Origin: Pseudomonas gozinkensis
Lineage (GTDB): Bacteria; Pseudomonadota; Gammaproteobacteria; Pseudomonadales; Pseudomonadaceae
DNA length: 64,000 nucleotides
Reading direction: 5' to 3'
Assembly (NCBI RefSeq): GCF_014863585.1
Contig: NZ_CP062253.1
Span: 3,064,501 to 3,128,500, forward strand
The first letter of the stretch is position 1; every line of letters starts with the position of its first letter. A program made the translations under genes and the position numbers. Positions 45,185 to 53,923 of the stretch are shown piece after piece. The notes beneath the pieces were generated by a model. It was given only the letters and a program-made list of their open reading frames with translations. It searched no databases and was not told the origin of the DNA.

Positions 45185-46579
45185 ATGCCGATAGATCTGA
45201 CACGCCGGCAGTTGTTGCAACGGGCAAGCATCGTCGGCGCGTTCAGCGCGCTGGCTTCCAATCCGGCGCTGGGCCAGTTGATGCGCGCGCCGCGACTGAT
45301 TCCCTGGCGCAACTGGTCGGGCGGGCAGAGTTGCCTGCCGGCGGCGCGGGTGGCGCCGAAAAATCTGGATGAACTGACGGCGCTGATTCAGCAGGCACCG
45401 GGCAAGATTCGCCCGGTCGGCTCGGCGCACTCCTTCAGCGCGCTGGTGCCCACCGACGGCACTCTGCTGTCGCTGAGCTACTTCAACGGCTTGCTCGATC
45501 ACGATCCGAAAACCCTGCAAGCCGAATTCGCTGCCGGTACGCCGATGTCGCGCATGGGCACGCCACTCAAGGACATTGGCCAGGCCCTGCAAAACATGGC
45601 CGACATCGACTACCAGACCCTCGCCGGGGCAATCTCCACCTCGACCCACGGCACCGGCAAAACCTTCCAGTCCTACTCGGCCCACGTCTGCGGGATGCAA
45701 CTGGTGACGGCCAGCGGCGAGGTGCTGGATTGCGACAGTCAGCGTCACCCTGAAGTGTTCAATGCTGCCCGCGTATCCCTCGGTGCGTTGGGTGTCGCGA
45801 CAAAAATTCGCCTGCAAAACCGCCCGGCCTATCGCCTGCGGGAAACCCAGTGGATCGCCAAGACCGAAGAACTGCTGGAAGACATCGACAAGAACACCCG
45901 CGAAAACCAGCACTGGGAAATGCTCGTCGTCACCCATTCCGACTACGCCTTGTCGATCGCCCTCAACGAAACTATCGACCCGCCCACGCCGCCGATTCCG
46001 CCCGAAGAGGAGGGCGGCAACGAGTTCGTGACCCTGATCGAGAAGATCGACAAGTACGGCAGCGATTTCCCGGGCCTGCGCAGTTCGCTGCTCAACAGCC
46101 TGCGGCACCTGGCGAGTTTCGATGACCGGGTCGGCGACTCGTTCGACATCTACGCCAACGTGCGCACCGTGCGCTTCAACGAAATGGAATATTCGGTGCC
46201 CGCCGAGCACGGGCCGGCCTGCCTGCGCGAGATTCTCAAACTGATCCGCGACAAGGACCTGCGCACCTGGTTTCCCATCGAGTACCGCTACGTGAAGGCC
46301 GACGACATTCCGCTGAGCATGTTCGAGGGCCGCGACAGTTGTTCGATCTCGGTCCACCAGCATTACCAGATGGACCACCACAACTTCTTTGCCGCCGTCG
46401 AGCCGATTTTCTGGAAGTACAACGGCCGCCCGCACTGGGGCAAGTTGCACACGCTCAACGCCCGTACGTTGCAAACGCTTTATCCGCGCTGGCAGGAATT
46501 CATTCAGGTACGCCAGGCGCTGGACCCGAGCGGCAAGTTTCTCAACGGGCATCTGTCGTCGATTCTGGGGGTGAGCTGA
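45185..46579 (+). CDS. FAD-linked oxidase of the aldonolactone oxidase (ALO/GulO) type, Tat-exported
   Basis: 464 residues. N-terminal DLTRRQLLQRASIVGAFSAL is a Tat signal. FAD-binding PCMH domain: PVGSAHSFSALVPTDG near 80, and AGAISTSTHGTGK near 145, whose HGTG loop contacts the flavin. C-terminal ALO-type domain ends HWGKLHTLNARTLQTLYPRW, with the H-W-G-K-x-H motif of the sugar-lactone oxidase family. Encoded between a cytochrome c and a Tat-type PLP enzyme. Substrate unknown; sugar lactones or sugar alcohols are typical. Confidence 0.85.
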   Translation: MPIDLTRRQLLQRASIVGAFSALASNPALGQLMRAPRLIPWRNWSGGQSCLPAARVAPKNLDELTALIQQAPGKIRPVGSAHSFSALVPTDGTLLSLSYFNGLLDHDPKTLQAEFAAGTPMSRMGTPLKDIGQALQNMADIDYQTLAGAISTSTHGTGKTFQSYSAHVCGMQLVTASGEVLDCDSQRHPEVFNAARVSLGALGVATKIRLQNRPAYRLRETQWIAKTEELLEDIDKNTRENQHWEMLVVTHSDYALSIALNETIDPPTPPIPPEEEGGNEFVTLIEKIDKYGSDFPGLRSSLLNSLRHLASFDDRVGDSFDIYANVRTVRFNEMEYSVPAEHGPACLREILKLIRDKDLRTWFPIEYRYVKADDIPLSMFEGRDSCSISVHQHYQMDHHNFFAAVEPIFWKYNGRPHWGKLHTLNARTLQTLYPRWQEFIQVRQALDPSGKFLNGHLSSILGVS

Positions 46580-47862
46580 TGGCGGTCAATCGACGTAATT
46601 TCGTGCTCGGGACTTTGGGTGTCGGCGCTTTGCTGGTGGGTGTTGGCGCATGGCTGCGGCCTGGGGATCGCGGCGGGCCTTACAGTGAATATTTCCGGGC
46701 GCTGAACAACGAACTCAAGACCAAAGGCCCGATGCGCCCGGTGTTGCTGATCGATCTGGATCGCCTCGACCACAACATAGAGGTGGTGATGCGCTCGGTC
46801 AAACGCGCGGGCAAGCAGTTGCGGCTGGTGGAGAAATCCCTGCCGTCACCTGGCCTGCTCAGTTACATCAGCCAAAGGGCAGGAACGCAGAGGCTGATGT
46901 CGTTTCATCAGCCGTTTCTCAATCACGATGCGGTGACGTTTCCGCAGTCCGACATCCTGCTCGGCAAGCCATTGCCGGTTCGTTCTGCCGAGCTGTTCTA
47001 TCAGACCCACAAAGGCCCGTTCGACCCGGCGAAGCAACTGCAATGGCTGATCGACAACCCCGAACGCCTGCAGCAATACCTCGCGCTGGCCCAAGGCCTG
47101 GGCACCCGAATGCGGATCAACATCGAGCTGGACGTCGGCCTGCACCGGGGTGGTGTCAGCGACCTGAACGTGCTCGGACAGATGCTCGCGCTGATCGCCG
47201 CCAACCCGCAGCACCTGGAGTTTGCCGGGTTCATGGGCTACGACCCGTTCGTGGGCATGGGCGTGCCGGGGATTCTCGGCTCGCCCGAGGAACTGTTCGC
47301 CAGGGTGATGGTGATTTATCAGCGCTGCGTCGACTTCACCCGGCAGCAATATCCGGCGCTGTGGCATGACGGCTTGTGCCTGAACACCGCCGGCAGCCCG
47401 AGTTATCGCATTCATGAAAACGAAAGTCTGAGCAGTGAAGTGTCGGTGGGCACGGCGATGCTCAAGCCGACTCATTACGATCTGCCGTCGCTGGTCGAAC
47501 ATGAACCCGCCGCGTACATCGCCACCCCGGTGTTGAAAAGCACCGGGGCCGTGAACATTCCGGCGCTGGATGACAAGTCGAAGCTGTTTTCGTGGTGGGA
47601 CACCAATCAACGTCAGACCTTCTTTATCTACGGCGGCAACTGGATGGCCGAATTCGAATCACCGCCCGGATTGCAGAGCAATGGCGTTTACGGGCGGAGT
47701 TCGAATCAGGAAATGGTCAATGGTTCGAATGCCGTGGGGCTGAACGTAGAAGATCAGGTCTTTCTACGACCAACCCAGACAGAAGCCGTTCTGCTGCAGT
47801 TCGGTGATCTGCTGGCGATGCGGGGGGGAAAGATTGTTGATGTGTGGCCGGTTTACACCTGA
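46579..47862 (+). CDS. Exported PLP-dependent enzyme, alanine racemase N-domain / D-threonine aldolase-like
   Basis: 427 residues from ATG 46579, overlapping the oxidase stop by one base (TGATG). Start VNRRNFVLGTLGVGALLVG is Tat-like. Body fits fold type III PLP enzymes: VLLIDLDRLDHNIEVV, then RLVEKSLPSPGLL with the candidate Schiff-base Lys, INIELDVGLHRGGV, and FAGFMGYDPFVG. Secreted members of this group are rare. It likely acts on a D-amino acid or related compound in the periplasm, perhaps with the FAD oxidase and cytochrome c encoded just before. Confidence 0.78.
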   Translation: MAVNRRNFVLGTLGVGALLVGVGAWLRPGDRGGPYSEYFRALNNELKTKGPMRPVLLIDLDRLDHNIEVVMRSVKRAGKQLRLVEKSLPSPGLLSYISQRAGTQRLMSFHQPFLNHDAVTFPQSDILLGKPLPVRSAELFYQTHKGPFDPAKQLQWLIDNPERLQQYLALAQGLGTRMRINIELDVGLHRGGVSDLNVLGQMLALIAANPQHLEFAGFMGYDPFVGMGVPGILGSPEELFARVMVIYQRCVDFTRQQYPALWHDGLCLNTAGSPSYRIHENESLSSEVSVGTAMLKPTHYDLPSLVEHEPAAYIATPVLKSTGAVNIPALDDKSKLFSWWDTNQRQTFFIYGGNWMAEFESPPGLQSNGVYGRSSNQEMVNGSNAVGLNVEDQVFLRPTQTEAVLLQFGDLLAMRGGKIVDVWPVYT

Positions 47863-47893
47863 AGACGAAATTACGCAGCGTGCTACCAATAGC
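47840..47893 (+). pseudogene. Possible 5' remnant of a SRAP/YedK (HMCES-like) peptidase gene
   Basis: In another frame over the end of the PLP gene, an ATG opens MCGRFTPEDEITQRAT. M-C-G-R-F is the invariant start of SRAP proteins, where Cys2 is catalytic. After about 16 residues similarity ends at the large palindrome. It may be a truncated gene or chance, since the first bases also encode the native-looking C-terminus of the PLP enzyme. Confidence 0.35.
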
Positions 47894-47896
47894 AGA

Positions 47897-47930
47897 CCGC
47901 GTCTACTGTCAGGTCTGACAGTAGACGCGG
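47897..47930. promoter_or_regulatory. 34-bp near-perfect palindrome containing ACTGTCA-N4-TGACAGT
   Basis: Sixteen-base arms with a GT centre (CCGCGTCTACTGTCAG and complement). Core ACTGTCA (47905-47911) and TGACAGT (47916-47922) recur with the same 4-bp gap at 60930-60947, in front of the large gene at 60847. It lies 105 bp before the next start. It could be a terminator of the PLP operon, an operator, or both. Confidence 0.55.
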
Positions 47931-48034
47931 TGTCTTTGGTGCGCGCAATAATTTGCGTCAGAACGTCGTCTTTGAAGGGGCGAGTATTACCTTAAGACGT
48001 TCTTTATTAACCCTTTCATAAACAGGTGATGCAA

Positions 48035-48433
48035 ATGGCGACTACAGGTAGTTTTATTTTCCAAGCTAGTGCACTTGGTAACTTCAGGGCAAACAAATTT
48101 TCGCTCAGCGAAGTAGGAAATGTGATTAAAGTCGATGTGTCCGATTATATTGGCCCCAGGGGTTATAGTACGCTGACGATGGAGTTTGAAAGGTTTAAGG
48201 GTACAAAGACCTTTAAAGATGAGCAGTTGCCCAAAATCATATATCACGTCCTGACTGACAGTTACAATTTTTCCTATACCCAGAAATCTGGCTCTCTGAC
48301 TGTCACCATCGAGGAATATGTGTTGAGAGTCCATGGAGTATTCAATCTCGAAATGGCTGCTTCACCCGACAGCGATACGGCAGGGCCTAAAAAAATAGAC
48401 CTCACCAACGGCGTATTTGATATGAAAAGCTGA
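48035..48433 (+). CDS. Hypothetical beta-rich protein, 132 residues
   Basis: Start ATG 48035 has AGG eight bases upstream; an ATG at 48029 and GTG at 48026 are in frame. No signal peptide. Alternating hydrophobic/polar strands (GSFIFQASALGNFRANKFSL, SLTVTIEEYVLRVHGVFNLE) and an ending KKIDLTNGVFDMKS suggest a beta-sandwich. AT-richer than its neighbours and followed by a strong terminator, so a single-gene unit. No family recognised. Confidence 0.65.
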   Translation: MATTGSFIFQASALGNFRANKFSLSEVGNVIKVDVSDYIGPRGYSTLTMEFERFKGTKTFKDEQLPKIIYHVLTDSYNFSYTQKSGSLTVTIEEYVLRVHGVFNLEMAASPDSDTAGPKKIDLTNGVFDMKS

Positions 48434-48461
48434 CTCTCAGCGTTTCTCTGCACTATCTAAG

Positions 48462-48495
48462 GCGTGGGAGCGAACAGGCTCGCCCCACGCTTTTT
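48462..48495 (+). terminator. Rho-independent terminator
   Basis: GCGTGGG ... CCCACGC stem with an inner GAGCGAACAGGCTCG part and a TTTTT tail, 29 bp after the hypothetical gene. The following 150 bp to the phdA-like gene show no further gene. Confidence 0.8.
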
Positions 48496-48646
48496 ACGTC
48501 TTCAGGGCCTGCTCCAATTCATTAATGAAGCTTTCATGACAAAAGTTCGGTAGCACATCGCCAGTCCGGTCATGCCTATGTAACGCGCTTGAGGGGCCCT
48601 TCGGGGCGCTTTTCACAAGCCGAGGCGGGACGCCGGGAGTGAGGCA

Positions 48647-49258
48647 ATGGGGACTATGGAACGCTACTCGAAAGTGGGCATGCAGGAACTCGATCAACGC
48701 CTGTCGAAGATCGTCGAGGCCGCGCGCAAGAAGCCGGTTTCGGTGTATCGCTACGGCGCGCCGTGGGTCTGGATCGTGTCGCAGGATGACTGGCAGGGCG
48801 CCTTGAAAGAGGTCTCCAGCTACATTCCGCCGGGCCATTCGCTGGTGCTGCTGCGCCCGCAGATCGACGACCTGCTCGATGCCCACCGCGACCTCCTGCA
48901 CGACCTCAATGCCCAACCCGGCATGCTGATCGCCCCGCAGACGGTCATGCACATCCTGCTCCTGCAACTGCTGTATTCGGTGCCCAGCGAGCAGCAGCTC
49001 TATGAACAGCTCAATTACAACCTGCTGTTCCGCTGGTTCGTCGGCCTGGGCCTGAACCAGAAAGTCTGGAGCTTCAACGTCCTCAGTCGCGACATCGCCA
49101 CGCTGCTCAACGAGCCGCGCGCGGTGCAGCTCATCCAGAAAATCATCGGTGAAGTGTTCTGCGGCGCGCTGCTGCAAATGCCCGAGTTCTCGCTGAACTT
49201 CGCGCTGCTGCACACCTGGCTGGGCAAGCACACCGGGGCCTCGCACGTCAGCAATTAA
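48647..49258 (+). CDS. phdA: PhdA-like protein: Phd/YefM-type N-domain fused to a transposase DUF772-type domain
   Basis: 203 residues. Residues 1-55 resemble Phd/YefM antitoxins (VGMQELDQRLSKIVEAARKK, then RYGAPWVWIVSQDDW). Residues about 100-175 match the N-terminal helical domain of IS5/IS1182 transposases (LLLQLLYSVPSEQQLYEQLN, LLFRWFVGLGL), but no catalytic DDE domain follows, so it is a domesticated protein and not an IS. In P. aeruginosa the same gene is PA0691 (phdA), reported to affect phage-mediated lysis and DNA release in biofilms, and lies between pdtA and pdtB. GGGAG lies seven bases before the ATG. Confidence 0.75.
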   Translation: MGTMERYSKVGMQELDQRLSKIVEAARKKPVSVYRYGAPWVWIVSQDDWQGALKEVSSYIPPGHSLVLLRPQIDDLLDAHRDLLHDLNAQPGMLIAPQTVMHILLLQLLYSVPSEQQLYEQLNYNLLFRWFVGLGLNQKVWSFNVLSRDIATLLNEPRAVQLIQKIIGEVFCGALLQMPEFSLNFALLHTWLGKHTGASHVSN

Positions 49259-49290
49259 CAACGCCAGTCATTGACGCACACGCAAGGCGC

Positions 49291-50925
49291 ATGAGCGCCA
49301 ACAGGTCATCGCGAATTTCAGGGGGTAGTGTGGATCAGATTTTCACGTCACGGCTGGCGCTGTGGGGCTGGCTGCTGGTGACGGCCGGCGCGCAGCCGGC
49401 GTTCGCCGAGGAGGCCGAGAACGCAGCGGCGCAGCGTCTGGTGGACGTCAACGAATACTTCGTGCGCGGCAACACCGTGCTCGATGCGCGGGCGATCGAA
49501 GAAGCGGTGTACCCGTTCCTCGGCCCGCAAAAAGCCTTGAGCGACATCGAAGGTGCGCGGGATGCCTTGCAGAAGGCCTATCAGGAACGCGGCTACCAAT
49601 CGGTGTTCGTCGAGTTGCCGGAGCAAGCGGTGGCCGACGGCATCGTCTACCTGCAAGTCAGCGAAACCAAGGTCGGCCGCGTGCGGGTGGTCGGCGCCAA
49701 ACACTATTCGCCGCTGGACATCCGCGACAACGTCCCGGCGCTGAAAGAAGGCGAGGTGCCGGACTTCGCCAAGGTCCAGGGCGAACTGGCGCAGCTCAAC
49801 AAGACCCCGGGCCGCCAGGTGATGCCGCTGGTGCGCGAAGGTCAGCGCCCCGGCACCATGGACGTGGACTTGCAGGTCGAAGACCAGAACCCGTGGACCG
49901 CCAGCGTGGGGCTGAACAACGACTACAGTGCCGACACCGAAAAACTGCGCACCGTCACCAGCCTCGGCTACAACAACCTTTGGCAGTTGGGGCACAGCGT
50001 CAACCTGACGTTCTTTACCGCACCGCAAGAGACCGACAACGCCAAGGTCTGGTCCGGTTCCTACACCGCGCCGCTGACCGAGCGCTGGAGCGTGCAGTTC
50101 TCCGGTTACCAGTCCGACAGCAACGTCGCCACCATCGGCGGCAGCAACGTGCTCGGCAAGGGCCATTCCTATGGCGTAGCGGCGATCTACACGATCCCGT
50201 CCAGCGGCAACTGGTCGAACTCGCTGTCGGCCGGCATCGATTTCAAGGACTTCGACGAACGCCTGACCCTGTCCGGCGAAAGCGACAAGGTGCCGCTCAA
50301 ATACGCGCCGTTCACCTTCGCCTACAACGGCTATCGCTACAGCGAAAAGAGCCAGCTCGGCCTCGGCCTGAGCCTGGTCGCGGCCACTCGCAGCATCTTC
50401 GGCTACGGCAGCTCCGACGAAGACTTCGACTACAAACGCTACCGCGCCAACCCGAGTTTCGCCGTACTCAAGGGCGATACCAATTTCACCTGGACCTTCG
50501 ACAGCGACTGGCAGAGTGCAAGCAAAGCCGCGTTCCAGCTGGCGTCGGGACCGCTGGTTTCCAACGAACAATTCTCTGCTGGCGGCGCGACTTCGGTACG
50601 CGGCTATCTGGCCGCCGAACGCACCGCCGATGACGGCTTCCTGCTGAGCGAAGAACTGCGCACACCGTCGCTGGCCAAGTACGTCGGCGGCTGGATGCAG
50701 GACTGGCGCTTCTACGCCTTCGCCGAAGGCGCGCAACTCTATCTGCGCGACGAACTGCCGGACCAGGATGCCAATTACGCCCTGGCCAGCGTCGGCCTCG
50801 GCACCCGCGCCAGCCTGAGCAAATGGCTGTCCGGCAGCCTCGACTGGGGCTACCCGCTACTCGAAGGGCCGAACACCTCGAAACAGGAATCGCGCCTGCA
50901 CTTCAACCTTCAGGCCACTTTCTAA
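49291..50925 (+). CDS. pdtB: Two-partner secretion outer-membrane transporter (PdtB/ShlB/FhaC family)
   Basis: 544 residues. Signal peptide LALWGWLLVTAGAQPAFA; an in-frame GTG at 49330 right after GGGGG would give a more normal signal length and may be the real start. POTRA domains at about 45-200 (VNEYFVRGNTVLDARAIEEA), then a 16-strand beta-barrel (ShlB domain) with the FSAGGATSVRGYL motif of the L6 loop. It should export a large TpsA protein, but no tpsA gene is in the window on either side. Neighbours match PA0691-PA0701 of P. aeruginosa. Confidence 0.88.
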   Translation: MSANRSSRISGGSVDQIFTSRLALWGWLLVTAGAQPAFAEEAENAAAQRLVDVNEYFVRGNTVLDARAIEEAVYPFLGPQKALSDIEGARDALQKAYQERGYQSVFVELPEQAVADGIVYLQVSETKVGRVRVVGAKHYSPLDIRDNVPALKEGEVPDFAKVQGELAQLNKTPGRQVMPLVREGQRPGTMDVDLQVEDQNPWTASVGLNNDYSADTEKLRTVTSLGYNNLWQLGHSVNLTFFTAPQETDNAKVWSGSYTAPLTERWSVQFSGYQSDSNVATIGGSNVLGKGHSYGVAAIYTIPSSGNWSNSLSAGIDFKDFDERLTLSGESDKVPLKYAPFTFAYNGYRYSEKSQLGLGLSLVAATRSIFGYGSSDEDFDYKRYRANPSFAVLKGDTNFTWTFDSDWQSASKAAFQLASGPLVSNEQFSAGGATSVRGYLAAERTADDGFLLSEELRTPSLAKYVGGWMQDWRFYAFAEGAQLYLRDELPDQDANYALASVGLGTRASLSKWLSGSLDWGYPLLEGPNTSKQESRLHFNLQATF

Positions 50926-50939
50926 CAAGGAGCACTTCC

Positions 50940-52739
50940 ATGCAGCGCCTTTTCCTTTCGTTGTTGATCTGCCTGGGCTTCGTGCTCCCGGCCACGGCTC
51001 AGGCCTGGTGGCAGGACGACTGGCATTACCGCAAACAGATCGCCGTCGACACCACGCCGCAAGGGGCGGGGATCAATCAGGCTCTGGGCCGCACCGCGCT
51101 GCTGGTGCGCCTGCACACCGGCAACTTCACCTTCGACGGCGTGAAAGAGGACGGCTCGGACCTGCGTTTCGTCGCCGCCGATGACAAGACCGTGCTCAAC
51201 CACCAGATCGAAAGCTTCGACGCGCTGATGGGCATGGCGCTGATCTGGGTCGATGTGCCGAATGTCGAGGGCGGTCAGCGTCAGGACATCTGGATGTATT
51301 ACGGCAACCAGAAAGCCCCAGCCACCGGCAACGGTCAGCTCACATTCGATCCGAATTACACCGCGCTCTATCACTTCGACGGCGCCACCGGCACCCCGGC
51401 GAAAGACACCACCGCCTACGGCAACACCGCGCAGAGCGCGACCGGCGCGGCCATTGACGGCGTAGTAGGGCGGGCCTTGCAGTTCAGCGGTCAGCCGTTG
51501 CTGCTGCCGGCCAGTCCGTCGTTGCAGCACAACGCTGGCAGCGCGTTCACCTTCAGCGCCTGGCTGCGTCTGGATCAGGCCAATGGCGAACAACTGATTC
51601 TGGCTCGCCGCGAAGGCACCCACAGCTTGCTGGTCGGGGTGAATCAGGGCGTGCCGTTTGTGGAAATCGACGGCCAGCGCGCCGTGGCCACGCAACCGCT
51701 GAATCCAGGTCAATGGCAGCACGTCGCACTGACTGCCGAAGGCGCGAAAGTGACGCTGTACATCAACGGTCGCGAAGGTGCGGTACTGGCTCAGGCGATG
51801 CCGGCGTTCAACTCGGTCATGGCCATCGGTGCCGATCTGCACGAAGGTCCTTTCCAGCCGTTCGTGGGCGCCATCGATGAACTGCGCCTGTCGAAAGTCG
51901 CCCGTCCGGCGCCGCTGTTGCTGGCCGACGCCACCTCCCAGGGCGCCGAGTCGAAACTGGTCGCCTATGGCGTCGATGAAGAACAGTCCGGCTTCGGTTT
52001 CGGTAGCCTTGGCTTCCTGCTCAACGCCGTACCGGTGGACGCCTGGGTCATCATCGCGGTGCTGGTGCTGATGATGTTCCAGTCGTGGATCATCATGCTG
52101 CGCAAGAACCGCACCTTGAGCCGTGTCACTGCCGCCAACGAAGATTTCCGCGTGCAATTCGCCAAGGTCGGCACTCGCCTGGAGATGTTCGCCGACGACA
52201 CCCAACTCGCCCAGCGTTTGCAGCACTCGCCGCTGTGGCGCCTGTATCAGGTGGCGGTGAAAGAGATCCGCACCCGCCGCGAGCAGGGCGCCGATACCTC
52301 GTCGGTTTCGGCGGCGACCATCGAAGCCATCCGCTGCTCGATGGACGGCGTGCGCACCCGGGAAAACCAGCAGCTGAGTTCGAAACTCTCGACCCTGTCC
52401 AACGCCATCGCCGGCGGCCCGTACATCGGCCTGCTCGGCACCGTGCTGGGGATCATGGTGGTGTTCCTCGGCACGGCCATGGCCGGCGACGTCAACATCA
52501 ACGCCATCGCGCCGGGTATGGCGGCAGCCTTGCTGGCCACGGCCATGGGCCTGTTCGTCGCGATCCCGGCGCTGTTTGGCTACAACCGCCTGATCACCCG
52601 CAACAAGGAAGTCAGCGCCGACATGCGCGTGTTCGTCGACGAGTTCATCACCCGTCTGGCGGAGATGCACGGCGAAGGCCAGTCCAGTGAAGCGGCGCAT
52701 CAGCGCGGCCATCACGCCAACCACTCCGTACCGGCCTGA
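50940..52739 (+). CDS. exbB: ExbB/TolQ/MotA-type proton channel with N-terminal DUF2341 and LamG-like domains
   Basis: 599 residues from ATG 50940 (AAGGAG upstream); ordinary ExbB has about 240. Signal peptide to ATAQA, then DUF2341-type domain (WWQDDWHYRKQIAVD), a LamG/concanavalin-like domain at about 150-320 (FTFSAWLRLDQANGEQLILA), then TM1 (VDAWVIIAVLVLMMFQSWII) and the TolQ/ExbB core with GGPYIGLLGTVLGIMVVF and PGMAAALLATAMGLFVAIPA. The large outside domain could bind a substrate or wall component. Works with ExbD and TonB encoded next. Confidence 0.88.
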   Translation: MQRLFLSLLICLGFVLPATAQAWWQDDWHYRKQIAVDTTPQGAGINQALGRTALLVRLHTGNFTFDGVKEDGSDLRFVAADDKTVLNHQIESFDALMGMALIWVDVPNVEGGQRQDIWMYYGNQKAPATGNGQLTFDPNYTALYHFDGATGTPAKDTTAYGNTAQSATGAAIDGVVGRALQFSGQPLLLPASPSLQHNAGSAFTFSAWLRLDQANGEQLILARREGTHSLLVGVNQGVPFVEIDGQRAVATQPLNPGQWQHVALTAEGAKVTLYINGREGAVLAQAMPAFNSVMAIGADLHEGPFQPFVGAIDELRLSKVARPAPLLLADATSQGAESKLVAYGVDEEQSGFGFGSLGFLLNAVPVDAWVIIAVLVLMMFQSWIIMLRKNRTLSRVTAANEDFRVQFAKVGTRLEMFADDTQLAQRLQHSPLWRLYQVAVKEIRTRREQGADTSSVSAATIEAIRCSMDGVRTRENQQLSSKLSTLSNAIAGGPYIGLLGTVLGIMVVFLGTAMAGDVNINAIAPGMAAALLATAMGLFVAIPALFGYNRLITRNKEVSADMRVFVDEFITRLAEMHGEGQSSEAAHQRGHHANHSVPA

Positions 52740-52750
52740 GGAGCACTGAC

Positions 52751-53176
52751 ATGGCGTCCGTAAATGCCTCCCACGACGATGACGAAGATGCCGCAGTGGA
52801 CAGCATCAACATCACGCCACTGGTGGACGTGCTGATGGTGGTGCTGGTGATGTTCATCCTCACCGCTACCGCGCAGGTCTCCGGGATCCAGATCAACCTG
52901 CCCAAGGCCAGCGCCGCGGTGTCGCTGTCCGAGGCCAAGACCAAGGCGATTTCGGTCAACGACGGCGGCCAGGTGTTCCTCGACGCCTACCCGGTGACGT
53001 TGCCGGAGCTGGAAGAACGCCTGCGCATCGAGAAGGCGCAGAACCCGGACTTCCCGGTGATCGTGCGCGGCGACGCCACGGTGCAGTACCAGAAGGTCAT
53101 CGAAGTGCTGGATCTGCTGCGCCGGCTCGAACTGTCCCAGGTCGGTCTCGTCACCGGCAAACCGACGCAGGGCTGA
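52751..53176 (+). CDS. exbD: ExbD/TolR family protein
   Basis: 141 residues. Single TM near 20-40 with the essential Asp in ITPLVDVLMVVLVMFIL, followed by a small periplasmic domain (VIVRGDATVQYQKVIEVLDL). Forms the proton-driven motor with ExbB; AGGAG lies upstream. The stop is next to the TonB start. Confidence 0.93.
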   Translation: MASVNASHDDDEDAAVDSINITPLVDVLMVVLVMFILTATAQVSGIQINLPKASAAVSLSEAKTKAISVNDGGQVFLDAYPVTLPELEERLRIEKAQNPDFPVIVRGDATVQYQKVIEVLDLLRRLELSQVGLVTGKPTQG

Positions 53177-53179
53177 GTG

Positions 53180-53884
53180 ATGACTGCACAACTGCCAATC
53201 GAGCCTTTGCCGGTGAAGAAGTCGCCACTGCGTTACGTGAAGTGGGGCGCCGGGCTGCTGCTGGGCGCCGTCGCGGCATTCCTGTTGTGGCAGTGGGCCA
53301 ATGACATGAGCGGCATCCGCCGGGAAGCGCCGAAGGTGCCGACGATCATTCCGTTGCCGCCACCGCCACCTCCGCCGCCGGAAAAACCGCCGGAGCCGGA
53401 AACACCGGTGGAAGAAAAAATCGTCGAGCCCGAGCCAACGCCCGAGCCGCAAGAGGTCAAGCCCGAGGAAGAAGCACCGCCATCACCGGCGGACGACCTG
53501 GCCAACCCGATGCAAATGGACGGCGACGCCCAGAGCGGCAGCGACGCCTTCAACATCGGCGCGGGCAAGGGCGGCGGCATGGCCGGTTCCGGCGGTGGGC
53601 GACTGGGCAACGGCACGTACAGCCAGTTCCTTGCGTTCACCTTCCAGAAACTGCTGCGCGAGAACCCCGACCTGCGCAACCTCGCGTTTTCGCTGCAGGC
53701 CGATGTGTGGCTGAGCAGCGTCGGCGAGATCACCCGGGTCGAGCTGATCAAGTCCAGCGGCAACCCCGAGATCGACAGTCAGGTGCTGGCCGCATTGCGT
53801 AACGCGCCCCATCTGAGCGAGCGGCCACCGGCCTCCATCACCTTGCCTGTGCGCATGTCCCTGCAAGGGCGGCGTCCGGGTTAA
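53180..53884 (+). CDS. tonB: TonB-family energy transducer
   Basis: 234 residues from ATG 53180 (GTG 53177 is also possible and directly abuts the exbD stop). One TM (WGAGLLLGAVAAFLLWQW), a Pro/Glu-rich periplasmic spacer with PPPPPPPPEKPPEPE, a Gly-rich stretch and a C-terminal TonB domain with the SSGNPEIDSQVLAAL motif. Dedicated to this cluster, so it probably energises an outer-membrane step of the locus. Confidence 0.9.
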   Translation: MTAQLPIEPLPVKKSPLRYVKWGAGLLLGAVAAFLLWQWANDMSGIRREAPKVPTIIPLPPPPPPPPEKPPEPETPVEEKIVEPEPTPEPQEVKPEEEAPPSPADDLANPMQMDGDAQSGSDAFNIGAGKGGGMAGSGGGRLGNGTYSQFLAFTFQKLLRENPDLRNLAFSLQADVWLSSVGEITRVELIKSSGNPEIDSQVLAALRNAPHLSERPPASITLPVRMSLQGRRPG

Positions 53885-53923
53885 CCGAATTCATAAAGCT
53901 GTATGAAAAGGAGTTGTGTGCAG

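Noticed and set aside
45146..46552. 468-codon minus-strand frame over the FAD oxidase gene
   Set aside because: Shadow; low-complexity Gln/His/Arg/Val composition and no ribosome-binding site.
48647..49258. An insertion sequence
   Set aside because: No DDE catalytic domain, no terminal inverted repeats, and the gene has a fixed place in a known Pseudomonas locus.
50922..52724. 600-codon minus-strand frame over exbB
   Set aside because: Shadow; the plus strand carries an intact signal peptide, DUF2341, LamG and ExbB motifs.
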